Source of the DNA: Balamuthia mandrillaris | Lineage: Eukaryota; Discosea; Longamoebia; Balamuthiidae | Direction: 5' to 3' | DNA length: 24,125 nucleotides | Assembly: GCA_031835245.1 (NCBI GenBank) | Contig: JAVKOQ010000610.1 | Location: forward strand, 1-24,125 | Part shown: positions 1 to 10,531 of the stretch, piece by piece | Position numbering within the stretch: the first letter of the stretch is position 1 | Layout: every line of letters starts with the position of its first letter | Translations under genes and position numbers: made by a program | The notes under the pieces: generated by a model | What the model saw: the letters and a program-made list of their open reading frames with translations, nothing else | Database searches by the model: none | Told to the model about the DNA's origin: nothing

Positions 1-3000
1 TCCTTTATATCTTCAATTTGCTGTTTTTGTAACAGAGAGTCAGAAAATGGAATGAGAACAAAACAAGAAATAACAACGATCACAAAGCGATAGAAGAGAG
101 AAGAGGATAATTTGACGTACAGTAGTCAGGTACTGAACAATAGCCTGCAGACAAACTTCCTTTTTCAATTGTAGGTTGACAGCATTGGCATCCGCTTCAA
201 TTCGTTTCTTGTCTTTCTCACTTTTACCACTGCCATTTTCTGAGTCACTATCCGAGTCGCTTTCGCTCTCTGAATCACTCCATCCATATTTCCACGACAT
301 CGCCGAAGAGCTCGTTGTCGTCGTTTGCTTCTTTTCATTTGTAGGAACATTAGCTGCTGCGATGATGGAGCCAGATTTTCTCCAACGTTTGCTTTCCTCT
401 AAGAGCAAAGCGAGGGCGTGTAAAGAGCTGCCATTGTGCAAATAGGTATAGACACTTTTGCGTTGAAGAGCCTCGTCCCATTCACTCTTAGTCGTAAAGT
501 TGCGTAGCATTTTGTTTGTTTTGAGGAAGCGATAATAATAGAGAACAGAAGCAGAGAAGGAGGTCTTGGACGAAGAAGCTTGAGCATCAATCGTTGTTTG
601 AGGAAAGTCCAAGTGAGAAGGAAGTTTTTGGGTGATCGACAATTGTTGAGAACGAGAAGAAGATGGAGATGAAGTAGTAGAAGAAGATGCAGACAAGCCA
701 GCGGCAACTGGAGAAGATCTGTTGGCGTAAGAAACAGCAGAAGGTGATGAAGAAGCAGAAGAACGTAAACTACTTCTACCGCCTTGTCCTTTTTGTTGTT
801 TGTCGTCACTGTCGTCTCCCTTTGCATCCACCAAAACTTTCAGCGCGTCTTGATATCGCCTCAAAAGCCATAAACCCATGCTCTCTAACCAAATATCTCC
901 CTGCGCTTGTGCCATTGGAATGACATGCTCCTCCAATACTTGTTTGTACATCGCGGGCAGAACGTCATCTCTTGGCTCTCCCTCCACGAGGCGACAGACC
1001 CATAGAGCCAGTTGTGTGTCTTGCAAGTTCTTCAAGCAAATGTTGAGCACTTTGGAGAGGTTGCTCTTACCGGCAACGAGGAAGAAAGCAGCAGCCAACC
1101 AGAAACTTTGCTTGGAGAGCAGATGGTAGGCGTTTTTGAGGGCAACTGTTCTCCAGCGCTCGTTTTCTGGTCCTTTTGTTTGTGAAAAAGTTAGATCTGC
1201 TTTTTTTTTTTTGTTTTTTGTTGCTCAACAAACCTTCAAAATTGTTGCTGAAAAAGTTGAACAACTTTTCATTCTTTACAGCTTTGAACAGACCGACGAG
1301 GTGACTCTTCTTGCCCATAGCCAGGTAGAACAGAGCACAGTCGCATGGGTCTTTCTTTTCCGAAAACTGGGCTCGCGCCATGTTTTCTGTAACAGAGAGT
1401 ACTGTGGTTGGATTCTTCAACCAGTAGCCTAATCCTAGTCCTTTGATCATGTCCCATGATGGTTGCTTTGGAACGACAGACTCCACCTTCAGAAAAAAAA
1501 ATTAGATTTGTTTTTGTCTGCTGGCTTACTCTATTTCATGGAGAGGTTCCGTACCAAAGTTTCTTGAGCTTCGGAATGCAAGGCCCATGCCCATTCTTTA
1601 GATGCCAAAGAAGTGGGACGAAGAGGTAGCGGCAAGGAACGCTTCATAAAGTTGAATATCTTCACCGCAAGAGTGAAACGAACGCCACAATGATCCAATG
1701 CACCTTGTCCATCTTTCATTTGCTTAAAGGTATCAATGATTGCCAAGAGTTGCATTTGTAGAGGGCCAGACACTTCTGGAATGGAAGCCGTTGTTAGCAA
1801 CTCGGCCAGTTTTTCTGCCTTCTCAGAAGTGAATTCTCCAAGAGCGCTCTCTTTGGCTTCAATCTCTTTCTTTCGTTCCTCCAAAGCTTGTTTTTCTTCT
1901 TCGCTCATATCGTTATCGTCAGCGTCATCATCGCTGTCGCTATCGCTATCGCTACTAGCGTTGTTGGTTGGCTGCGATGATGAAGCGGTTGTTGAAGTTG
2001 CCGAAGAGCCCCAGCCTCTCGAAAAAAGCGAAGAAGAGGAGAACAACGAAGAAGCAGAAGATGTAGTCGAAGAGGAAGCAAAAAGAGAGGAAGCACTCGA
2101 ATAAGTTGAGGTTGAGGCGGGTGCAAAAAGGGCAGACGCAGCAGATGTCGTCGTTTGACTCGTTGCCTCTTCGGTTGATGTTGACGTTGTCGAAGCAGAC
2201 GAAGAAGCAGAAGAAAATGTGGAGCTAGCAGAGTGCTCAAATATGATGGAAAGATCAGGAATAGAAACACGTTCCACCACTTTATACTGTTGCGTATCAC
2301 AGTTACTGTTGTTCATCGCAAACGCTGAAGACAAACTGTGATAGAGATGGTTGAGAATCTTGCCAACTAAGGTGAAATTTGCTTCCATAAGATACTCCAT
2401 CAATACAACAGGATGATAGAGAGGTAAGGAAGAATGTCGGTGAGATGCCGTTTGAAGGAGGTTCGAAAGCAGCTCGTCCGAATTGAAGATGTTGCGATTT
2501 CTTGAGCCTGTTGTGAAACAGATATTGTTCTTTTTTGTCAGGTCGGTGTTGCTACGACCAGCAGAAAATATAGCGTCGTAGCGACTTGATCGAGGCGTGT
2601 TCGTCAGGGAAGAAGATGCCGAAGACGAAGCAGAAGATGGTAGTGAAGAAGAAGGTAATGCTGCGGAAATCGACTGTTTTAGCCACTTTGTGAATACTAA
2701 CAGCTGAGAATTGGAGGTGGCCACAAACAACGTGCCGTCTGGCTTCCAACACAGCGACGTGCACGTTATAAGCTTTCTATTATTATTGTTATTGTTCTTC
2801 CTCGTTAATAAAGCTGAGCCACTGGAGCCAAGACTTCGAGCTATTCCACGTTTAGCATTACCATCTTCAGTATAAGAAGATGAGGAAGTGGAAGAAGATG
2901 ACGGTGATAATGAAGATGACGCCGAGAAGTTCCATTGGACGTCAAAGGAAGAGAGCTGAAGGAGCGCTATCTCCTTCCAACAGGGAAGACAATAACTCTT

Positions 3001-4390
3001 GTTATAATGAGAGCTCTCCGCATTGTAGACCTTGACCTCATCTTCCTTGCCTAATGCTAAAAGAGCTTTGCCATCTCCCAATGCCAACCAAGCAGCTCGT
3101 ATGGGCGTCGACGAAGAAGGGTCATCCATTTGTTGTGGAAGCAACAACGAAGAAGTTGCTTCCAACTCAACTTGAGGCCACGCAGAGGACTCCAACTCCC
3201 AAATGCGCACTTGATTGCCTGCTGTGGTGCAAAAGCGGTTGTTGCTTGGAGCGATGGAAATGGAGTCTACCGCTTGAGGAGCATGAGCTTTAAACTCAGC
3301 AACGCATAACAGCTTGAGGGGTTGTTCTTTGTCTCCTTCTTCATTTTTGTTCGTCTCGTCATTCTTCATTAGTTTCCATGCACGCACGTTGCCAGTAGAA
3401 GAACCAGTCAAGAAGGAATAAGGCAGGACTTCAGTAAACGTCGTCAGTCTTTTGCTTCGTTGTTTCAATTCTTCTTCTCCATCTTCTTTGTTCTTCTCTC
3501 CTATTCCTGATGTTCGCATATCATGAGTTGAAGAAGTAGAAGGACCGTCCAATGCAGCGCTGCAACAAAAATGTTCTCCATCATCCTCTTCGTTTTTCCT
3601 GAACTCATGAACGAAAAAGTATTTGGTGTCAACAACGATGTCCCCGTTTTGAATGGGTCGCCCTCCAGCACCCAACAAAACGTTGGAGTGATGAGTGGCA
3701 AGGTCGGAAGAAGCTGTTATTGAGGCATCGGTTGCTATCGAAGCGGGAACGTTCTTCTTCTTGGAGAATAGGTTAGGTTGCACTCGGAACAAGAATTTGT
3801 TTCGTTGGCGCATGTCTCGCACTTTGCTGTTCTCTGCTCCCACTTCTGAGGAGGAAGCCTCCACCACCACGACATCACTTTCCATCATAGCAGCCAGGGT
3901 CTCTCTGACTTGGTGTAAAGCGTTGATGCGTAGGGACCACACGTAGATCTTGTGGCTGGCAACACCCACCAAAAGTAAGTCCTCCATCTTCTTCTTGCGA
4001 TATCGCGTTCCTCCGCTTTCGATTTCTTCTTCGTCTTCTTCTTTTTCGTTGGTTTCTTTGTTGATGCCAATATCAGCGGAAAGAACATGCAAGTCTTTGA
4101 GAGTGGGGCTAATTCCTTCCGAGTTGTTAAGTATGCCAATGGGAAGGACCAAACGAAAGCTTTCTTCTTCCGTGAGGAGACGTTTCTTTTTGGCCCTGGT
4201 TCTTCCTTTGCCCTTTGCAGGTTTCTTTTTTAGCTTTTGTTCTACTAAGTAGACAAAGATGCCGTCCGCAGTAGCTGCAAAAAATATTGGTGCTAATATA
4301 TATAAACAATCAATTCAATGTCACAAAGTTAAGGGCTGAAAGAACTAACAAATGACGAAAGGAGAAAAGAACGAAGAGACAGAGAGAGAC

Positions 4391-4438
<48 letters not shown>

Positions 4439-5276
4439 ACCAGTATGAGCCCAACGAACAAGGTCTATCTTCTGCATCACAGAAACATCGCGAAGGACAA
4501 ACGGCGGATCCGCAACCGCTGTCTCAGCGGCCTGCCATAGAATGCCACCTTTCGCTGCATCCAAAGAAAAGACATAGGGAAAGTCGACCGCGTTAGGATG
4601 AACGATGATACGCTGAACCGGAGAGTGATGACCGAAGCATCTAGAGGAAGGGCCATAGTCAATACGAGTGTTGGCTGGTCCTTGTATGTCCACGCACTTG
4701 CAGGTGATGGCGCCGTGCATGCGATAAAGATAGATGTTAAGCTTGGAGGGGTAGAATAGGGAGGAAGGTAGACGCAGTTGACCAGCTGCTCCACCGCCAC
4801 CCCCACCACCACCACCAAAGAGAGCAGAGATATTGCGTTCATTGTTGGTACTGTCAGAGAAGCTGAGACAAACAGGAAACATGGCAGCAGGAAGAAAAGA
4901 GGAGCTCAACTTTGCAAAGGAAGAAGTGACGGAAGAAGAATAGGTTGAGCGAGATGAGGTTTGTTGAGAAGAAGATTGCAGTAAAAGGTGTGCTCGGGCT
5001 TTATCCACCCATTGAAAGTCCTGATGAGGAGCGTTAGGATTGCGTTGCTCTTCTTGAGTGCTAGAGCCGCCTTCCATGTTATCTTTTTCCTCCTTCAACT
5101 TTTCTAGCTCTTCTTTTATATTAGTGCCTTGTTGTGCCTTTATGGACTTACGTTTTATGAATCGGAGCTTAGGACCAGGGCCATACATATTGACATTGGC
5201 CTTTGATAGGAATGGAAAAAAGCATAAGTAACGACAACGAATAAAACCAACAGAAAAAGAATGATAGTGAAAGCTC

Positions 5277-5309
<33 letters not shown>

Positions 5310-6117
5310 ATGTACCAGTTGAACCCACATGGACACGGATGGGGCTTGGCGTCGTTGTTGAGGGTTGCCTTTTACTCGCCAAATAACCAAACTGCCTTCA
5401 TCTTTGGCAGACGAATGTTGAGCCGGTACTCCACAAATATAATCGTTTTCATGAGTATATTCTGTTTGAATAAGGTAGGATATAGGAAGATAGTTGGTAA
5501 GAAAAGTAAGGGAGACAGAAGCTGGGCTGTTACAAACCAAATGGGAGTTTGGAATGTCTCTCGTTAAACTCGTTTTCGTTCAGCGAGTCGTTCTCTGTCT
5601 TTGCGGAAGACGCTTCGGAGTCACTCTTCAGCTTGCAATCCTCCTTTTGCTTCTTGCGATCAGTTGTCTCCTTTTCCATAGTTTGTTGTTTGTTGCTTTT
5701 CGTCGGTTGCGTCTGGCAGCTCACATTGGTTTCGTAGTACAGCCAGCTGACCGGTGTATTCTTGGCGCACTCGATGACACTACAGATACTAAACCGTGGA
5801 GTGGTGGATGTACCCGTTTCCAGCCATAGCCGTGCAATCCAGTCTCTGCTTTGTGTGAGTAGGATGTTGGGGCGTCTACAAAAAGAAAAAATATTAATCC
5901 AGTCCTTGTGAGCAAAACTAGATACAAGAAAGAAACGACAAAGGGCTTACGGTTGGCTAATAGCTTCCTTGCGCCATGACATGCTGGTAACAGAACGAGG
6001 ATGGGGTAAATATATGAATCGCAGTTGCGGGGCAGCTGTCCCTTGCGGTTCACCTTTGTCTGAAACCGGAGAGCAATGCAAAAGTTAAGAATAACAATGA
6101 GCAAGAGCGAGACAGAC

Positions 6118-6160
<43 letters not shown>

Positions 6161-6470
6161 GAAAAAGAATAAGAATAAGAAAATACCTTGGGGGAGAACG
6201 GATGTGTGCCTATACCAAATCTTCAAAAGACGGTCATACTCGCCGGCGGTAGCAAAGTAAGTGCCATCAGGAGAATAGGCAGAGTAATGAACGTCTTTGA
6301 CGCACTGCTGCCGCCATATGCAGCATGGATAGGAAACAGTGTTTTCCTTTTTGTCAGTGGGTGTGATGGTCTGGTCCGTTTGCTTCCTCTTTTCTGATGA
6401 AGTGCCTGCGTCAGTCTTCTCTTGTGCACTGCCATGGTCCTCCTACATGAGATAAAAAGTTAATTGTTGG

Positions 6471-6520
<50 letters not shown>

Positions 6521-6874
6521 AGATGTATGTGTAACAGGCGGCTTTAATTGCCACAAGCTCAGTTGCGATCCAGCAGCAAGCAAAAGATCTGAGGCGTGAG
6601 AATTATATTACAGTTTGAAGAACAGTAAGAAGCGAGAAAGATCGAGAAGATAGAAGAGGAAAAAGGGAGGGGACAAGAGAAAATGATAACAAAAGATGAG
6701 AGAGCTTTAAAAAATCAAAAGAGAAGAGATACATGGAGAGAGAGAGAAAAGACCTTGACCGCCCCACGAAAGCGACTTCACAGAGTGTTCGGTATCAATA
6801 AGCTGTGCTTGTTTCCAGTACTATGATCAAGACGCACACAACAAAGTGAGGTAGCTCAGTCCAACATTCAACAA

Positions 6875-6905
<31 letters not shown>

Positions 6906-7025
6906 AGTCCAATAAAAAAACGTACGACAGCACGAGAGTCGGAACGCTCAAGATCAGGTTCATAGAGCACGACGCATGTACCCACTCCGGCAGCCAACTA
7001 AGTGGTAAGGTCGTAAGAAAGAGAG

Positions 7026-7056
<31 letters not shown>

Positions 7057-7415
7057 AAGAGCTCTTCAAGTAAACGAACCTTGCCTCCCTGCGGGCTCCA
7101 TTTGAGGCAAACGACCGAGTCATCAGCGGTGCCCTCCACTATTTGAAGCACTTGCAACGAAGAAGAGAGAATCACAACGCTTCCTCCAGTGGCATACGCC
7201 TAAACAAAACAAGTAGCGCAAAAAAAAAAACAAAACAAAAAATCATCATCAAGATGGATGATGGTTTTTTTGGGTACTTGGATTCCATTGCTCAAAAAAA
7301 AAAAACAAACAAACAAATCATGTACCAGCACTGTGGTCCCCCGGCAATTGCCCCAGGAAATGGCGTTAGGCAAGCCATTGGCAGCTCCTGGCACAAATTG
7401 TTTTGGAGCGAGCAT
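1..7415 (-). CDS. DmX/rabconnectin-3/Rav1-like WD40 protein, V-ATPase (RAVE) regulator; 3' end outside window
   Basis: The family promotes assembly of the V1 and V0 sectors of the vacuolar H+-ATPase (Rav1 in yeast RAVE, DMXL1/2 in animals). Exons fit in frame at 7415-7326, 7199-7080, 6997-6926, 6820-6754, 6588-6521, 6442-6187, 6059-5951, 5875-5538, 5461-5316, 5200-4441, 4274-1555, 1486-1234, 1166-121 and 20-<1. All introns are GT-AG, 67-166 nt, with matching phases. This gives 2015 complete codons. The start MLAPKQFVPGAANG precedes N-terminal WD-type segments such as SPDGTYFATAGEYDRLLKIW (exon 6) and LLTQSRDWIARLW (exon 8). Exon 10 has a nine-Gly tract; exon 11 has Ser-rich and Asp/Ser/Glu-rich linkers. 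The Rav1p_C region follows, with MIKGLGLGYWLKN, KDPCDCALFYLAMGKK and LKNAYHLLSKQSFWLAAAFF. The reading frame is intact. The C-terminal WD repeats expected in the family would lie beyond position 1. The family call is very safe; the weakest splice choice is the exon 8 donor (GTTTG). Confidence 0.93.
4376..4435. repeat. (GA)n microsatellite in DmX-like intron 10
   Basis: An imperfect, then pure, GA run on the plus strand, which is CT on the sense (minus) strand. It starts about five bases inside the 5' splice donor GTAATC at 4440. Confidence 0.95.
5279..5308. repeat. (GA)n microsatellite in DmX-like intron 9
   Basis: A 30-base pure AG/GA run, CT on the sense strand. It starts seven bases inside the donor GTACAT at 5315. 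Confidence 0.95.
6122..6155. repeat. (GA)n microsatellite in DmX-like intron 6
   Basis: A pure GA run in the middle of the 127-nt intron at 6186-6060. The sense strand reads CT. A short pyrimidine-rich stretch separates it from the donor. Confidence 0.95.
6474..6515. repeat. (GA)n microsatellite in DmX-like intron 5
   Basis: A GA run of about 42 bases, CT on the sense strand. It begins directly behind the donor GTACCC at 6520 and fills more than half of the 78-nt intron. Confidence 0.95.
6875..6901. repeat. (GA)n microsatellite in DmX-like intron 3
   Basis: A pure GA run, CT on the sense strand, inside the intron at 6925-6821 and about 25 bases from the donor. Confidence 0.95.
7019..7051. 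repeat. (GA)n microsatellite in DmX-like intron 2
   Basis: A nearly pure GA run, CT on the sense strand, inside the 82-nt intron at 7079-6998. Confidence 0.95.
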
Positions 7416-8179
7416 CCAAAAACAAAAAACCAATAAAGAGAGAGAGAGAGGAGGGGAGCAGGAGGCGCAAAAAAAAAAAGCGGTGGCTGATTCTTCCTTC
7501 CTTTCTTCTTTTGTTTAGGATTAGAGATCCATGACGACTCGAGCGTGCCGATACACACGTCATCACATGATCGACAATTCGGAATGGAAATTTCAATTGC
7601 TTGAAATTTCTGTTCATTTCTATAAAAGGAAAATTTAATCGAAATTTCATGGAAACAACCCAATTAGATCAATCAAATGAAATATCTTAATTAGGAATGA
7701 GATCATAATCATAAGCCCGAAGGGCATGTGTCCACTCCAATTTTGCAGGTGAGCCGCCCTGCGGCGAGTGGACAGAACGACCGCTACGCAATATGACGAT
7801 TCTTTGCTTGCCACTTGAGGCCTTGGCCTCTGCCGCCTTTTGTTTCTGATTCTTTTCTCTTTTGTTGTGCGCTGCTCTTCTCTCTCTCCCTTCTTTGCCG
7901 CCTCACACTCCCTCCCTCCGCAGGTACCTTCTCTCTCCTCTCCCGTCTCTTCTCTCCTTCCCTCCGCTGGCTTCGTCCAATGAAAGCTTTCTCTCGTGTC
8001 CTCCTTTTGAGGAGCCTAGGCCTCCTTTCCCTTTTGTGACTTTCATTTTTTAAACACCTTTCACTCATTTTTATTTTCTTCTTCTTTCCACTTTTGTCTT
8101 TCACTTGCAAACCCAACCACCAACAACCAACCAACAGGACCCATCTCTTCTTCACATTTCCATCAAAAAAAGCAAACGA
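7416..8179. promoter_or_regulatory. Divergent promoter region between the DmX-like gene and pyruvate kinase
   Basis: No gene is seen in this 764-bp stretch. The left part (7437-7452) is a GA run that would be a CT-rich leader of the minus-strand gene. Three copies of the palindrome GAAATTTC lie at 7587, 7603 and 7641, with a TATA-like TATAAAA at 7621 (plus). A cluster of hairpin-forming sequence spans 7715-7774. From about 7860 to 8110 the plus strand is very rich in pyrimidines, which could be the initiator/leader zone of pyruvate kinase. No transcription start can be fixed by eye. Confidence 0.6.
7715..7774. other. Cluster of nested hairpins
   Basis: GCCC-GAA-GGGC occupies 7715-7725. A 9-bp inverted repeat, TGTCCACTC (7729-7737) and GAGTGGACA (7766-7774), encloses a second perfect hairpin GCCGC-CCT-GCGGC (7753-7765). 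The pairing is exact by eye. Whether it acts as DNA or as RNA is unknown. Confidence 0.6.
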
Positions 8180-8262
8180 ATGGCTGGACAGGCAGTGAAA
8201 CGAAGTTTGACCTCCAGTTTGCTGGGCGGTCTCTCCGATGGTAAAAAAAGAATCTCTCTTTT

Positions 8263-8298
<36 letters not shown>

Positions 8299-9962
8299 TC
8301 CATTTCCTTACGTTCCTCCTCCTTTCTTCTGTCTGCGTTGTCTTTTTTTTTTGTGGAGCTAACGTTTGCTGTTAATCAAACTCCTCTCTGTTCTCTCTTT
8401 GGCACTTGCTTTTTCTTCTCTCCTTGGTGGCCCATTAGAGCGCAATCCTTTGGCCGTAAAGACACAAATCATTTGCACCATCGGCCCGTCCACAAACAAC
8501 AAATCCTACCTCTCGCGCATGATCCTTGAGGGCATGAGCGTTGCTCGCCTTAACTTTTCTCATGGAGACTATAAGGTGCGCTCCTCGCTACTTCTTCTCT
8601 TCTTGCTCTCTTTGTCTAATCGTGCTTCTCTATGTCTTTCCCAAACAGTACCATGAGTCAGTGGTGAATAATGTAAGAGAGGTAGTGGCAGAGACCGGCA
8701 AGGCCTGCGCCATCATGTTGGACACAAAGGGACCCGAGATTCGGTCAGGTAAGTTTGCTGGAGAGACTAAAGAGATCATGATCCAATCGGGACAGACCTT
8801 TACCTTCACCACGGACGAGTCCTTCCTGGGCGACGGAAACCAAGTCTCCGTGACCTATGCCAACCTGCCCAAGGTGGTCTCCCCTGGCAGCCAGATCTTG
8901 GTAGACGACGGCTTGCTCTCCTTCACTGTCATGTCCATCACCGAGGACAACCTTGTTGTCTGTCGGGCGGACAACTCTGGCCTCTTGGGAGAGACCAAGG
9001 GAGTCAACCTCCCCGGTACCAACGTGGATCTTCCCGCCGTTACAGAGAAGGACATGAGGGACATTGAGTTTGGAGTGCGCGTGGGCGTGGACCTCATCGC
9101 CGCCTCCTTCATCCGTAGGGCCGAGGACGTGACCGCCATCAGGGATCTGCCCGGCGTGAGAGAGGCTGGCATTCGCATCATTGCCAAGATTGAGAGCCAG
9201 CAGGGTCTTGACAACTTCAACGAGATCCTCAAAGTGGCGGACGGCATCATGGTGGCTCGTGGCGACCTCGGCGTGGAGATCCCCATCGAACGCGTGGCCA
9301 CTGCCCAAAAGATGATGATTGCCAAGTGCAACCTTGTCGGCAAGCCCGTCATCACTGCCACCCAAATGTTGGAGAGCATGATCAACAACCCCAGGCCCAC
9401 CCGTGCCGAGGCCACCGACGTGGCTAACGCCGTCTTTGACGGCTCTGACTGCGTCATGCTTTCCGGAGAGACGGCCAAGGGCAAGTACCCAATCCACGCT
9501 GTGCAGATGATGTCCAAGATTTGCCACCGCGCAGAGATGGATATTGACTATCGCGCTCTCTACAAGCGCCTCCGTGCGCCGGTAGTGCCCCCTATCCCCG
9601 TCCCCGAGACCATTGCCAGCTCGGCCGTGAAGACCGCCTGGGACATCAACGCCCGCCTCATCATTTGCCTCACCGAGAGCGGCAACACCGCCCGCCTGAT
9701 CACTAAGTACCGTGCGGCCGTGCCCATCCTGGCCGTGACCAACTGCGCCATCACCTCGCGTCAGCTGTTGGTCTCGCGAGGCGTGGTGCCCTTCCTGGTG
9801 GACTCGATGGCAGGCACCGAGAAGCTCATCGCCAGGGCCATTGACTATGCCAAGAAGCTGAGGCTGGTGGATGACGGGGACGTCATTGTGTTGACCTCTG
9901 GACAGATTGAGGAGCAGAGCGGATCGACCAACATTTTGAGGGTGTTGAAGGTGGTGGAATAG
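8180..9962 (+). CDS. Pyruvate kinase, cytosolic, three exons
   Basis: Catalyses phosphoenolpyruvate + ADP to pyruvate + ATP, the last step of glycolysis. Exons are 8180-8240, 8439-8575 and 8649-9962, with GT-AG introns of 198 and 73 nt; the product is 503 aa, the usual length for the family. Visible motifs are TQIICTIGPST (29-39), ARLNFSHGDY with Arg57/Asn59/Ser61, LDTKGPEIRSG (90-100), the signature IIAKIESQQGLDNF with the catalytic Lys, GIMVARGDLGVEIP (Mg2+ and substrate site), ITATQMLESMINNPRPTRAE and CVMLSGETAKG. The residue matching rabbit Glu117 is Glu (TKGPE), as in K+-dependent enzymes; K+-independent enzymes have Lys there. There is no N-terminal targeting peptide, so cytosolic is most likely. 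Codons are strongly C/G-ending, as expected of a highly expressed gene. Intron 1 holds a (CT)n run. The start is the first ATG that joins the conserved exon 2. Confidence 0.98.
8264..8296. repeat. (CT)n microsatellite in pyruvate kinase intron 1
   Basis: A pure CT run on the sense strand, starting about 23 bases inside the donor GTAAAA at 8241. Confidence 0.95.
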
Positions 9963-10020
9963 AGAGGGTTGGCATGCTAAACGGAAAACAACAATTAATC
10001 TGTGAGAATAGCTAGAATGT

Positions 10021-10023
<3 letters not shown>

Positions 10024-10071
<48 letters not shown>
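10024..10071. repeat. (CT)n microsatellite, 3' flank of pyruvate kinase
   Basis: A nearly pure CT run of about 48 bases, starting some 60 bases after the stop codon, so it is probably in the 3' UTR. Confidence 0.95.
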
Positions 10072-10469
10072 CGACAAGTTCTTTTTTTCTCGCTTTCTCT
10101 GCTGAGTTTTTTTCTTTATGTTTGGTTGGCTTCGTTATCACCCTGGTAGTGCCCTCTTCAAGTCTCTGCTATCCTCTGCGGAACGCTTCTCTTCGCACAA
10201 CTCTCCGCTTCAATGCGTTACGGACTCCGGCCAAAATAGGTCTGTGACTAATCCCTGAGACCATGCAACATCAACGCAGGGCTAGCCTACTACCTTCTCT
10301 CTCAAATTCAGCCTTTTCCCCCCTTTCTCCTGCGCATTTTTTCGCGCCCTGCACCTCAAACCGAGGAAAAAATGTGTCCTGCGGCATGCGAGCCATCAAG
10401 CTCAAGACGACGTGAGCGTAATGCAACCCTTCTCTCCCTTTTCGTGCAGCAGCAAATTTTTGACGAAAG

Positions 10470-10470
<1 letters not shown>

Positions 10471-10514
<44 letters not shown>
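10471..10514. repeat. (GA)n microsatellite, 5' leader of the P450
   Basis: A pure GA run of about 44 bases ending 17 bases before the P450 start codon at 10532. Here the sense strand reads GA, the opposite of the intronic runs in this window. Confidence 0.95.
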
Positions 10515-10516
<2 letters not shown>

Positions 10517-10531
10517 AGAAACACACCGTCG

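Larger units (their letters stand above)
9963..10531. other. Intergenic region between pyruvate kinase and P450
   Basis: It contains the pyruvate kinase 3' flank with a (CT)n run at 10024-10071, then the P450 promoter and leader with a (GA)n run at 10471-10514. Open frames here consist only of microsatellite translation. I see no gene. Confidence 0.7.
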
